Shown here one piece after another: positions 44,279-54,739 of a DNA stretch of 64,000 nucleotides. The position numbers and the translations under genes were made by a program. The notes under the pieces were generated by a model, which did no database searches, was not told the DNA's origin, and saw nothing but the letters and a program-made list of their open reading frames with translations. Source of the stretch: Notolepis coatsorum (taxonomy: Eukaryota > Chordata > Actinopteri > Aulopiformes > Paralepididae); the NCBI GenBank assembly GCA_963971535.1, contig OZ020592.1, positions 124,636,640 through 124,700,639 of the forward strand, written 5' to 3'. Positions within the stretch are counted from its first letter, which is position 1. The number at the start of each line of letters is the position of its first letter.

Positions 44279-46089
44279 CTGCGTGGGGGGGGGGGGGGGG
44301 GGGGGCAAGGAGAGGGAGGAGAGGGAGAAGGGGAGGAGAGGAGGAGAGAGGAGGAGAGGGGGAGGAGAGGGGGAGAGGGGGATATGGGGATGAGAGGAAG
44401 AGGAGAGGAGAGGAGGAGGGAGAGGAGAAAGTAGAGGGAGAGTGGAAACAGTGGAAGAAGAGGGGGAGTAGGAGGGAGAGTGGAAACAGCGGAAGAAAAG
44501 GAGGAGTGGAGGTGAGAGGTCAGAGGTTGTTTCTGATTGAATCAGTCACTATCACTTCCTGTAGAGTGGCGCCTCTGTTTCTATAGGATATCTGCTGTGT
44601 AAAGTCTTAAAAGGTATTAAATACATAATTAAATTCTATTTAAAAGGCTTAAAAGGTATTAAATGCATAATTAAATAATTTAGTTTTTTGCGGGGCTACC
44701 GGGAGCTTGGTGCGTCTGGCGAGAGCTTGTATGGAACACGCTAGCATTTAAATTGGCACACAAGTGCAGCCGCCAGTTCAGTGTCGCTGTGTGTTTTTGC
44801 TAGTATGGTTGTGAAATTAGTATTAAATTTGGCTCTAATGTGGTATTAAAAAGGTCTTAAAAAGTATTCAATTTGGCCCTACCACCGCAGAGACTCTGGG
44901 ATCGAATCCAGCGGTCAGCGGTACCTCCGGCTTGGTCAGTCGTCCCTACTAACACAATTGGCAGTGTTAGCGGGTGGGAAGCCGGTGGGGTATATTTTTT
45001 ATTTTACCTTTATTTTACCAGGTAGTCACTTGAGATCAAAGATCTCTTTTTCGAGCAAGACCTGGCCAAAATGGCAGCAAAACAAAAAAAACATACAAAT
45101 ACACAAAACACAGACAGAGACATAAAAGGCAAAGTGGGGCAAGGGGATACATTTGAGCTGCAGCAAACTAGATTGAATGGGATTGGAGGAGATTGGAGGG
45201 TAGGGTAAAAAGGCAGAAAGAGGATGGAAGGTGAGGCTCCACAGGAGGTCGCTGGGCAGAGAAGGCGACTCCTATTGGTCGGTCGGGGCGCCTGTTCAGC
45301 AGGGAGGGGATCTGGGGGAAATAGCGTGAACCTCTGCTCGTGTTACGTTCCCCCAGTGAGACTCCTCGCTGTCAGGTGAAAAGAAGCAGCTGGCTGACTC
45401 CACATGTATCAGAGGAGGCATGTGGTAGTTCTACACACCCTCCCCAGGCCGACAGTGGGGCAATGCGCCCAACGACCAGGAAGGGAATTGGCATAACGAC
45501 TAAATTGGGATGGGTGAAAAAATACAGAAAGCCCAAAAAATAAATAGAATAAAGAAAAGTATAAAATGTTACTTGTTGAAACCTGCAGAAACCCTGTTCT
45601 AAATACATGTGATTTGCATGCGAGTGAGGCTCACCTGATGTGTACAGTTCCCACACGTCTGTTTGCAGTAGGTTTCTCTGATGGCCGTCTCTATGTGACC
45701 CTGTCCGATGATGGAGTAGGGCAGGGCGATGTGGTAGGTGAGGCGGCCACACCTGGAGAGAGCAAGCAGAGGTTTTTTACACGAGGCAAAAGTCTATCTA
45801 TACCTTATTTTTGCAATAGGCTAATTTCTCTCCCCCCCCCCCTCTCTCTCTCTCCCTCGCTCTTTGCTCTCTCTCACTCTCTCTCGCACTCTCTCTTGCT
45901 CTCTCTCGCTTTCTCTCTCTCTCTCTCTCGCTTTCTCGCTCTCTCTCTCTTGCTCTCTCTCTCTCCCTCACTCTCTCTCCCTCACTCTCTCTCCCTCACT
46001 CTCTCTCTTGCTCTCTGTCGTGCTCTCTCTCACTCTCTTGCTCTCTCTCGCTTTCTCTCTCTCGCTCTCTCTCTCTCTCTTGCTCCCTC

Positions 46090-46141
<52 letters not shown>

Positions 46142-49100
46142 ATTTACACAGTTTTTTAGGATATGTTAACCTGGCTTGGAAACATAAATAACACATCCAA
46201 TCCCCCCCCCCCCCCCAAAGAATTATTGATTATTAATAGTAAATATTTTGCGGGTCCAAAATGTATGACATGCTGGTGCTCTAATGCGACATCTAGTGGC
46301 TGAATTTTATCTATATAAACTTAACAGAATCAAAGAATCAAAGCAAAGAATAGAATATCTTAAGAATAGATCATTTAGTGACCCCTTTTCATCAAAAAAG
46401 GTGCAAACCCAACGTTCTTAAAAACACAGATGTACTCCTCTGTCCCCTGACTATACAGATCTACTTATCTATCCCCTGACTATACAGATCTACTTCTCTA
46501 TCCCCTGACTATACAGATCTACTTCTCCGTCCCCTAACTATACAGATCTACTACTCTATCCCCTGACTATACAGATCTACTGCTCTATCCCCTGACTATA
46601 CAGATCTACTAGTCTGTCCCCTGACTATACAGATCTACTCCTCTGTCCCCTGTATACAGATCTACTCCTCTGTCCCCTGACTATACAGATCTACTCCTCT
46701 GTCCCCTGACTATACAGATCTACTTCTCTATCCCCTGACTATACAGATCTACTCCTCTATCCCCTGACTATACAGATCTACTCCTCCATCCCCGGACTAA
46801 CCGGTCGTAGATAAGGAAGTCATCCTTCTCCCCGCCCAGGGTCTGCCAGACGTCGGGCTGCTGCGCCTCCTGCTGGTACAGGCTGATGTTGGCGGACAGC
46901 TTCAGGGCCAGGACAGAGTGCAGGCGCTGGGCCTGCTCCCCGCCCCCGTTCACCACCAGGTAGGTCACGTTCTCCAGACCCCGGTCCTCCAACCTCTGGC
47001 GCAGCCCGTCCAGTCTGCGCTCCGGGGGAAACAACCAGAGAGAGACGATAAATAATATGGTCGTAAAAGATGAAACAGAACACTCACAGACACACTCAGT
47101 GTTTTTTTTTTCTGCCTCAATTAACTCATGACCAATCAAAGAAACACAGGACAAGTAGCACCAGCTGGAGAGATAAACGTAATGAATAGATCACATAATA
47201 TAAGAAATATAACAAAATGTAACAAAGGTTCAAACCTGCATTAGATTAAACCTCCCCATTAGTCCTAAATCAGAATCAGAGACACTTCCACTGCCAAGAA
47301 AACTAAAATGAGGAGGGATTTGTGTTGATCTGAATATAATGTCAGTGAGGGTATTTAATCACTTCCAGGTATTTCACAGGTCCAGTTTAATGTCAGTGAG
47401 GGTATTTAATCACGTCCAGGTATTTCACGGGTCCAGTTTAAAGGAAACGCCAACATTTTGGGAAATTAGCTTATTTGCCATCTTCCCTGGAGTTAGACAA
47501 GAAGATACATACCCTTTTCTTCTCTGTGCATGCAGTAGGCTTAGGGAACAGCCGCTCCGTTAGCGTAGCTTAGCTTCATCACTGGAAGTGGGTCAGTCCT
47601 TTACCCTGAAGTTCCCTACAGTCACGAAATACACTCCAAATACACTCCAAAACTTTCCTGTAAACATGTTGTGACCTCTGTATTTACCACGTGGAGAAAT
47701 AAAAAATTATTGAATTCGACAATTACGTTTTCTAAGCAAATATACTCGGAACAATTTTTTGCCGAACCACTCCTGTCTGGGCTCAGTCAGTGACACTAAA
47801 GCAGATAACAAAGTATCTACTATACTTCCGGTCGGGGGGTTTCAAAATAAAAGAGCAACGTCTAAACCACCGGAAATAAGTTTCTTTTGTACATTATCTG
47901 CTTTAGTGTCACTGACTGAGCCCAGACAGGACTGGTTCGGCAAAAAAAAATTCAGAGTATATTTGCTTAGAAAACGTAATTGTTGAATTCAATTATTTGT
48001 TATTTCTCCACGTGGTAAATACACAGGTCACAACATGTTTACAGGAAAGTTGTATTTGGACTGTAGGGAACGTCAGGGTAAAGGACTGCTCCACTTCCAG
48101 TGATGAAGCTAAGCTACGCTAATGGAGCGGCTGTTACCTAAGCCTACTGCATGCACAGAGAAGAAAAGGGTATGTATCTTCTTGTCTAACTCCAGGGAAG
48201 ATGGCAAATAAGCTAATTTCCCAAAATGTTGGCGTTTTCCTTTAAGTGGTTACGACTGACATATACATGGTGTCCCAGATTCATAACTGGTCACAGTCCA
48301 GCGAGCTCACTGTTGGGTTAACCCTAACCTTAACACAAGGCACCCTGTGCACCCATCTGTTAGACACTGGACCACCGAGAGAGAGTTTATAAACCTCTCC
48401 CCTTATCAACCAGCACTGTCCCTCTGGCCTCCTGCAATAAAGATAACACTTTCACTGACAGATTAGTCAAGTCTGGTTTAGTGTGTCACCGATTGTTTAT
48501 ATTTATCCTTCTAATGACAGTGGCTAGTTTAGACCCCCTCCATCACTAACACACACCTGCACGCACACACACACAACGCGCAATAGTGCCATTTTTCTAA
48601 CACATGCACCCACATAAGAAAAAATAAAACATATAGTGGCTATATACACACACAAACACAAAGGCATGTGTACACACATGAAGGTTACACCGAAGGTTTA
48701 TTGTACATTATTTATTGAGTACGTTTGTATGTCTGTATTTTTCATTAATACTATTCATACATATTAAATTATATATCATTATTGGAATGAAATTGTGGAA
48801 CCTATGGACCCTGTTCTAGTGACTGGCTGGTCCTTAATGTCCCTCCAGTTTGCTCTGCTTATTATTCTGACAGTAAGTAAAAATGGCCTATAGGAAATTC
48901 TGCTACCTGATAATATTAAAACATTTCAATAAAACCTTACAAAAACTTTTTTATTCTTATTTTTTTTAAACATTATATTTTCCTCTCCAAAGTACTCCTA
49001 CAACACCATCTGATAGGAGAAGAGGTCATCGTGGACCCTGGCCTATAGGAGAAGAGGTCATCGTGGACCCTGGCCTATAGGAGAAGAGGTCATCGTGGAC

Positions 49101-49456
49101 CCTGGCCTATAGGAGAAGAGGTCATGGTGGACCCTGGCCTATAGGAGAAGAGGTCATGGTGGACCCTGGCCTATAGGAGAAGAGGTCATGGTGGACCCTG
49201 GCCTATAGGAGCAGAGGTCATGGTGGCCCCGGGATGTCCCGTACACAACATACCTGGACGCCTGCACCAGGCAGAATAATCAGCTGGCCTGGAGCAGAGC
49301 CACTACCGTCACCCGGCCCATGGCCTTCTTCATAGGCTCCTCCTCCCTTATCCTCCAATCTGGCGGCAGTTTACAGCGAGGCCCATCCCCCTCAACCTCT
49401 GCCCCGCCCCCCGGGAGCAGGCAGAGGGCCAGGAGCAGGCTGAGGCCCTCCCACAT
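43628..49456 (-). CDS. selenop: Selenoprotein P, 394 residues with 17 selenocysteines
   Basis: Secreted plasma glycoprotein that carries selenium from liver to other tissues. Coding exons on the minus strand: 49456-49254, 47014-46802, 45752-45635 and 44278-43628; all introns are GT-AG and keep the frame. Signal peptide 1-19 or so ([19 protein letters not shown]). The thioredoxin-like N-terminal domain has the redox motif U59-L-F-C62, the same position as the first Sec in the human protein. N-glycosylation sites are at 83, 110, 174 and 187. A 20-His segment lies at about 212-257. The C-terminal tail has Sec at 278, 283, 289, 310, 312, 314, 333, 343, 345, 361, 363, 370, 380, 382, 389 and 391. 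The stop is TAG, not TGA. With TGA read as stop the gene looks broken; the two SECIS elements argue for Sec. The start is the only Met giving a signal peptide. Seventeen Sec equals the number I recall for the zebrafish a-type gene. Confidence 0.95.
44295..44480. repeat. Purine-rich GGAGA repeat in selenop intron 4
   Basis: A (G)n run followed by degenerate GGAGAGG units. On the transcribed minus strand this is a long pyrimidine tract leading to the last acceptor. Confidence 0.85.
44878..45540 (+). mobile_element. tRNA-derived SINE split by another repeat, selenop intron 4
   Basis: The head has the B-box-like GGGATCGAATCC (44899-44910), and the body resumes at about 45330 (CCCCCAGTGAGACTCCTCGC) and ends near 45540. 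The middle, about 44992-45270, is another repeat that starts TTTTACCTTTATTTTACCAGG. Confidence 0.75.
45635..45752 (-). CDS. selenop: selenop coding exon 3
   Basis: Residues 139-178: [27 protein letters not shown] and TCGNC. Acceptor CTCTCCAG at 45753-45760, donor GTGAGC at 45634-45629. Phase 2 in, phase 0 out. Strong match to the conserved end of the SELENOP thioredoxin-like domain. Confidence 0.95.
45838..46140. repeat. (CT)n-rich microsatellite, selenop intron 3
   Basis: About 300 bp of CTCTCT with CTCG/CTTG variants. The Ser/Leu open frames across it are artefacts. A (C)n run follows at about 46202-46216. Confidence 0.95.
46432..46801. repeat. 29-bp minisatellite touching the splice donor of selenop coding exon 2
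   Basis: About 13 units of the type TCTACTCCTCTGTCCCCTGA + CTATACAGA. The last, diverged unit runs into the donor of the exon at 46802. Confidence 0.92.
46802..47014 (-). CDS. selenop: selenop coding exon 2
   Basis: Residues 68-138: [20 protein letters not shown], then [27 protein letters not shown]. Acceptor GAGCGCAG at 47015-47022, donor GTTAGT at 46801-46796. Clear SELENOP signature KDDFLIYDR at the end. Confidence 0.96.
47339..47440. repeat. Two tandem units of about 57 bp, selenop intron 2
   Basis: AATGTCAGTGAGGGTATTTA..CAC(T/G)TCCAGGTATTTCAC occurs twice in a row, just left of the fold-back element. Confidence 0.85.
47442..48241. mobile_element. 800-bp fold-back TTAA element, selenop intron 2
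   Basis: Two inverted arms of about 360 bp (for example GTCACTGACTGAGCCCAGAC near 47900-47930 and its inverse near 47770-47800) around a loop of about 90 bp. Ends AGGAAA(A)CGCCAAC, flanked by TTAA (47438-47441 and 48242-48245). It has no coding capacity. Confidence 0.9.
48246..49012. other. selenop intron 2 sequence, nothing recognised
   Basis: Ordinary intron sequence with short CA-rich patches near 48556-48600. Confidence 0.5.
49013..49233. repeat. 32-bp minisatellite beside the splice donor of selenop coding exon 1
   Basis: About 6.5 units of ATAGGAGAAGAGGTCATCGT + GGACCCTGGCCT, ending 20 bp from the donor at 49253. Confidence 0.93.
49254..49456 (-). CDS. selenop: selenop coding exon 1: signal peptide and first Sec
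   Basis: ATG at 49456-49454; the in-frame TGA (Sec59) is at 49282-49280 and is followed by TTATTCTGC (L-F-C). Donor GTATGT at 49253-49248. The exon probably begins at 49500 after the acceptor CTGTAG (49501-49506), giving 44 nt of 5' UTR; that boundary is inferred. Confidence 0.95.
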
Positions 49457-49724
49457 CTCCGCTGCACCTCCTCCTCCTCTCTGCTGCGCCTCCTCGCTGG
49501 CTACAGATCTGTGGTGGTATGTTGGGGAGGGGGGAGGGGGGGGGGGGGGGGGGGCGCAGAGAAGTGGGAAGGTGGGAGTGAGAGGGGGATAAAAGGGGAG
49601 GGGGTATGTGAGAGAACAACATGAGGAGGAAGAGGAGGAAGAGGAGGAGGGGAGAGGAGAGGAGGAGAAGAGCACCAAAGTTAACTGATCGTGCGTACAA
49701 AAGGTCAGGACTGTGTCAACAACA

Positions 49725-49935
49725 TAGAATAGAATAGAATAGAAATACTTTAATCATCCCGAGGGAAGATTTGGCACAATTTGGCACTACAAAAATCGCT
49801 CACAGTAAACATTTAGGTAGACAAAACAAAGTCTTGAATAAGAATAACAAAAAAATTGCCTAAGAATAAAGAATAATAATAAATGAATAATAAATAATAA
49901 TAAAATTAAATTAAAATTGTAGAAACATTCCTCGA
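49725..49935 (-). mobile_element. LINE 3' tail, selenop intron 1
   Basis: TAGAATAGAATAGAA repeats followed by ATACTTTAATCATCCCGAGG, a common fish LINE 3' end in inverse orientation, then A/T-rich sequence. Confidence 0.55.
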
Positions 49936-50252
49936 TAGCCTCCCTATCCATCAGCTCTGCACACTCTCATACTGACCCGACAGCATTTCAGTCCATAATG
50001 GAAACAGTGCCGGTAATAAAAGTAAATAACAAAACAAATGTAACTTGTTTGCAGACAAGAGGTATTCAAAAATCTGTGTTTTTTGTGATTAATTTGGAAC
50101 CATTTCCATAAAATGCTAAATCAAAGTGCACTCAGTTGTGCAGAAATACACAAGCTGCACATTTCAGAATTGGATACAATGCCAAGCACATTGCAAAGCA
50201 TTGATACTGCAAATTGGGTACCGTTGCCAAGTGCCAAGAAAACACTTCTTAC

Positions 50253-50317
50253 CGTTTGGTTAAAGAGTCCTTCAGCTCTGCGGCTGGTTCCTCGGGCAGC
50301 TCCTGGAACAAGAAACA
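50253..50317 (-). other. selenop: selenop non-coding exon 1 (predicted)
   Basis: Starts about 30 nt downstream of the TATA box and ends at a strong donor, GTAAGA, at 50252-50247. The exact start is inferred. A 5' UTR exon ahead of the signal-peptide exon matches the known SELENOP layout. Confidence 0.6.
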
Positions 50318-50338
50318 TGTCTCCCCTCCGTCGCTCCA

Positions 50339-50348
50339 CCCTTTTATA
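50339..50348 (-). promoter_or_regulatory. selenop: TATA box of selenop
   Basis: TATAAAAGGG on the minus strand, correctly placed for a transcription start near 50317. Confidence 0.7.
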
Positions 50349-50548
50349 CTCCGTCTGTTGTTTTCCCTTCAGGAAGGAGGACAAAGTTCAGACAGCCTGC
50401 TGATATCTGCTGCTAGACTCTCTCTCCTCAAGTTAGATAAGTCACTCTTTTCAAAACGAAATGGCCGGTCAGTCTGGGGGCTTTGTAGAGATCGAGTTTC
50501 GGGGTTTAAAATATTTGATTGTGCATGGGTTCGGTTGAGGGTTGAGTG

Positions 50549-50586
50549 GCCCTGGGGGAGGGGGGGGGGGGGGGGGGGGGGGGGGG
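50549..50586. repeat. (G)n run upstream of selenop
   Basis: About 38 bases, nearly all G, roughly 200 bp upstream of the TATA box. Confidence 0.9.
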
Positions 50587-50799
50587 CGACTATAGATCAG
50601 AGGTTCTTACTTTTATTGTTGGTGAAGATGTCGCCTGCCGTTCATTTGCCTTGTAAATTAACTGGAAGGGTTTTATATTTTTATTGAGTTTGTAGCTGCT
50701 CCTCTTTGTACGTCGCTGATAAAAGGCATGCTGACGCAGAGCAGAACATGCTGACATCCTGTTAGTCTCTCTCTCCAGGGGGGAAGTGAGAGGAGAGGC

Positions 50800-52272
50800 G
50801 GGGGGGGGGCTGGTCAGTGTCTAGGGGTGGGGGCTGGTCAGTGTCTAGGGGGGGCTGGTCAGTGTCTAGGGGGGGGGCTGGTCAGTGTCTAGGGGGGGGG
50901 CTGGTCAGTGTCTAGGGGGGGGGGGCTGGTCAGTGTCTAGGGGGGGCTGGTCAGTGTCTAGGGGGGGCTGGTCAGTGTCTAGGGGGGGGCTGGTCAGTGT
51001 CTAGGGGGGGGCTGGTCAGTGTCTAGGGGGGGGGGCTGGTCAGTGTCTAGGGGGGGCTGGTCAGTGTCTAGGGGGGGCTGGTTAGTGTCTAGGGGGGGGG
51101 CTGGTCAGTGTCTAGGGGTGGGGGCTGGTCAGTGTCTAGGGGGGGGGCTGGTCAGTGTCTAGGGGGGGCTGGTCAGTGTCTAGGGGGGGGGCTGGTTAGT
51201 GTCTAGGGGGGGGCTGGTCAGTGTCTAGGGGGGGGCTGGTCAGTGTCTAGGGGGGGGGGGCTGGCTGGTCAGTGTCTAGGGGGGGGGGGTGGTCAGTGTC
51301 TAGGGGGGGTGGTCAGTGTCTAGGGGTGGGGGCTGGTCAGTGTCTAGGGGGGGGGCTGGTCAGTGTCGAGGGGGGGGGCTGGTCAGTGTCTAGGGGGGGC
51401 TGGTCAGTGTCTAGGGGGGGCTGGTCAGTGTCTAGGGGGGGGGGGGCTGGTCAGTGTCTAGGGGGGGGGGCTGGTCAGTGTCTAGGGGGGGCTGGTCAGT
51501 GTCTAGGGGGGGGCTGGTTAGTGTCTAGGGGGGGGGCTGGTCAGTGTCTAGGGGGGGGGGTGGTCAGTGTCTAGGGGGGGGGGCTGGTCAGTGTCTAGGG
51601 GGGGGGGTGGTCAGTGTCTAGGGGGGGCTGGTCAGTGTCTAGGGGGGGGGGCTGGTCAGTGTCTAGGGGGGGGGGGCTGGTCAGTGTCTAGGGGGGGCTG
51701 GTCAGTGTCTAGTGGGGGGGGGGGGGCTGGTCAGTGTCTAGGGGGGGGGCTGGTCAGTGTCTAGGGGGGGGCTGGTCAGTGTCTAGGGGGGGGCTGGTCA
51801 GTGTCTAGGGGGGGGGGGGGGTGGTCAGTGTCTAGGGGGGGGCTGGTCAGTGTCTAGGGGGGGGCTGGTCAGTGTCTAGGGGTGGGGGCTGGTCAGTGTC
51901 TAGGGGGGGGGCTGGTCAGTGTCTAGGGGGGGGCTGGTCAGTGTCTAGGGGGGGCTGGTCAGTGTCTAGGGGGGGGCTGGTCAGTGTCTAGGGGGGGGGG
52001 GCTGGTCAGTGTCTAGGGGTGGGGGCTGGTCAGTGTCTAGGGGGGGCTGGTCAGTGTCTAGGGGGGGGGGGGGGGGCTGGTCAGTGTCTAGGGGGGGCTG
52101 GTCAGTGTCTAGGGGTGGGCTGGTCAGTGTCTAGGGGGGGGGCTGGTCAGTGTCTAGGAGGGGGCTGGTCAGTGTCTAGGGGTGGGGGCTGGTCAGTGTC
52201 TAGGGGGGGGGCTGGTCAGTGTCTAGGGGGGGGCTGGTCAGTGTCTAGGGGTGGGGGCTGGTCAGTGTCTAG
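50800..52272. repeat. G-rich minisatellite upstream of selenop
   Basis: About 60 or more units of CTGGTCAGTGTCTAGGGGGG, whose G run varies from about 6 to 16. It lies about 0.45-1.9 kb upstream of the predicted start. The Cys-Leu-Gly-Gly open frames through it are artefacts. Confidence 0.95.
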
Positions 52273-52835
52273 ATCCCAAATGAGTCTAATGTGGGTCTGT
52301 AAGGGTTAAAAGACAAATGAAATCATTAAACAGAGGGGATTCATTCATCACCAACCCAACTAGGGAAAATAACGTATATCTTATCGATCCCTGGTTTATC
52401 AGAGGTCTATAAAAAAAAGACACAGTGATCTAAATGTCATCTACTGTGAAAGACATTGTAAAAAGTAACTCAAAGTTCAGTTTATTTTGTCTTGTGCAAA
52501 GACAAGCAGGTCGGGAGGTCAAAGAGGCTGCCGTAAGCACAAGGGGGCTAAAGGTCATTGGGGTCGTTGTACTTCAGAACGTCACCGACATCAGCCGTGT
52601 TAGTGATAAGCCACACGTAGCAGGTTTTCATACCCAGGAGTCTGAGAGCACAGCCGTCACAGGAGGGATCTGTCTGCGTTTCTCGTCCCAATCAAAGGAA
52701 GGAGTTATCTGCCTTGTTACCTCATAAACACTCGTTTACCACAGCTGGCATCACGCCAGACCTTGATTGAAACCTTTATTTATACTCAGGTGAGCTCTGA
52801 GGTGAGGCCACCTCATTTACAGAACTGGTGAGTGT

Positions 52836-52886
<51 letters not shown>

Positions 52887-53250
52887 TGCAGTGCAATCAG
52901 TTAGTCTCTCTCACAGCACAATGACCTGCAAGACAATCTGTGACACAGCATATCACTTGTCTTTAGAAATATCCCAATCAACTCACACCAGGCTATCTTA
53001 CGTTGAGAGACTTTCAGATCCAGATGCTCTGAGGTCCTGAGGAATAAGACAGCAAATATATCATCGTTAATCGCTATGGCAAAGCGAACCTCCCAGACCA
53101 CTTGACTGTGTGATGAGCGTTGGTTAGGCGTGTTGAGGCAACAGTGTTTTGAGACTGCATCTAAAAAAGAAACGAAAAGAAAGAAAGACCCAACAATTGT
53201 CAGGATAATTAATAATGAATTACTATTTTAGAAAATGTATTTTTGTTATT
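52273..53250. other. Non-coding stretch with a (CAA)n microsatellite
   Basis: (CAA)n at 52838-52883. Nothing else was recognised; the short frames lack domains. Confidence 0.5.
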
Positions 53251-53325
53251 GATTTAACCTTTATTTAACCAGGCAGGTCAATTAAGAACAAATTCTTATT
53301 TACAATGACGGCCTGGCGAGAGGAC
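53251..53325 (-). mobile_element. Fish LINE/repeat 3' tail
   Basis: TTTAACCTTTATTTAACCAG, CAGGTCAATTAAGAACAAAT and ATTTACAATGACGGCCTGGC form a motif common in fish dispersed repeats. A related start is seen at 44999-45030. Confidence 0.55.
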
Positions 53326-53537
53326 AAAGGGGGCCTCTCGAAGGGTAACAGGGAAAGGGGACAAAAAAAGAGAAAAGAGAAAGACGATACAGACATCACA
53401 GAGGTCAGGGAAACAATTAAAACACACATCAAACAAACAACCAATGACAAGGTATGTAATACATGAAGCAGATTACAGTTAAAAGGCTGGGTGACAGTTG
53501 CAGGTGTGTGTGTGTGTAAACAACTGCTAGCAACCCA

Positions 53538-53853
53538 ATGATCCAACATGGGCTGATCCAACATGAACTGATCCAACATGAACTGATCCAACATGAACTG
53601 ATCCAACATGAACTGATCCAACATGAACTGATCCATTCATCCAACATGAGCTGATCCATTCATCCAACATGAGCTGATCCAACATGAACTGATCCAACAT
53701 GAGCTGATCCAACATGAGCTGATCCAACATGAACTGATCCAACATGAGCTGATCCAACATGAACTGATCCAACATGAACTGATCCAACATGAGCTGATCC
53801 AACATGAACTGATCCAACATGAACTGATCCAACATGAGCTGATCCATTCATCC
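53538..53853. repeat. 15-bp minisatellite
   Basis: About 20 units of GATCCAACATGA(A/G)CT, some separated by ATTC. It abuts a LINE fragment on the right. Confidence 0.93.
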
Positions 53854-53855
53854 TA

Positions 53856-54725
53856 CGGGAGGCTGCAATTCGGAACTGGCCCCTGTAAATGTCGAACCGC
53901 CCCCCCCAACCACCCACCCACCACACCCACCCACCCACCAACCCACCCAACCCCCTACAATGTACAGTTTCTTCACCCTCAAATGTATATATATAAATAT
54001 GTATATATATTTTTTTATCTCTTTCTCTTAAACAGTACTGTATATTTGTAGATCTGGTATGTCATAAATGTCTGGATGTAACAGTACTGTATACCTGTAT
54101 GTCATGTATGTCATATGTTATGATTTTTATTTATTTTTTTTGATCTTTTCCCCCCTCCATTTTCCTCCGATTTTCTCCCATCCCAATGTTAGTCGTATGC
54201 CAATTCCCAATCCCTTCCTGGTCGCTGCGCACTTACCCCCCACAGTCAGATCATCTGGGAGAGTGGAGGCTACCACGTGCTTCCTCCGACACACGTCCAG
54301 CCAATCACAGCTTCTTTTCACCTGGCAGCGCGGATTCTCATTGAGAGGGCGTAGCGTGTGGGAGGATCACACTATCCCCCTCAGGTCCTATCCGCGCTTA
54401 GCAGGCGCCCCGACCGAACTGTAGGAGTCGCTGTTTACAACGACCCGGACCCACCCCGCCAGCTTCTCCCACCCTCTAATACAGCCAATTGTATTAGTGT
54501 GAACGGCCAGCCAAGCTGGTGACAACCCCGGAGCTGTGAGCTGGATTCGAACAGGCGAATCCAGCTCACAGCTCCGGGGTTGGTGACGAACGCAATCTCC
54601 GCTCGGCCACCTAACCGCCCCGTCATATGTTATGATGGTCTGCATCCCTTTAACAATTGTGTGTATTGAGCTGTACTGTATTGTACCCATTCTGCAATCT
54701 GTTAATAAAGTTTTCAATCAATCAA
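53856..54725 (+). mobile_element. L2/CR1-group LINE 3' end (same family as 24262-25955), split by a SINE
   Basis: Begins GGCTGCAATTCGGAACTGGC (end of ORF2), continues through the C-rich UTR and resumes after the SINE at 54622 to end in (ATCA)n at about 54728. Confidence 0.88.
54125..54621 (-). mobile_element. tRNA-derived SINE, complete with 15-bp TSD
   Basis: TSD GTCATATGTTATGAT (54110-54124 and 54622-54636). The minus-strand head GGGGCGGTTAGGTGGCCGAG holds the pol III A box (TGGCCGAGCGG). A GGATTCGAAC B-box-like motif follows inside a short inverted duplication, and the A-rich tail lies at about 54125-54140. Confidence 0.88.
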
Positions 54726-54739
54726 TCAAAACCACCAGG

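Noticed and set aside
43507..44586. Plus-strand ORFs of 90-167 codons over the selenop last exon
   Set aside because: They are antisense to the GC-rich selenop exon and have no recognisable domain.
45864..46142. Ser/Leu-rich membrane-like protein
   Set aside because: A (CT)n microsatellite read as Leu-Ser repeats.
49280..49282. TGA as a true stop that makes selenop a pseudogene
   Set aside because: Coding similarity continues directly with L-F-C and through four correctly spliced exons, and two SECIS elements are present.
51272..52309. Cys-Leu-Gly-Gly repeat ORFs
   Set aside because: They are translations of the G-rich minisatellite; frames depend on variable G-run lengths.
53527..53950. 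MLDQF and HVGSV repeat proteins
   Set aside because: Every frame of the 15-bp minisatellite is open; no conserved flanking gene.
54590..54621. Functional tRNA gene
   Set aside because: The A-box-like and B-box-like motifs belong to a SINE head with a 15-bp TSD; no tRNA cloverleaf can be completed.
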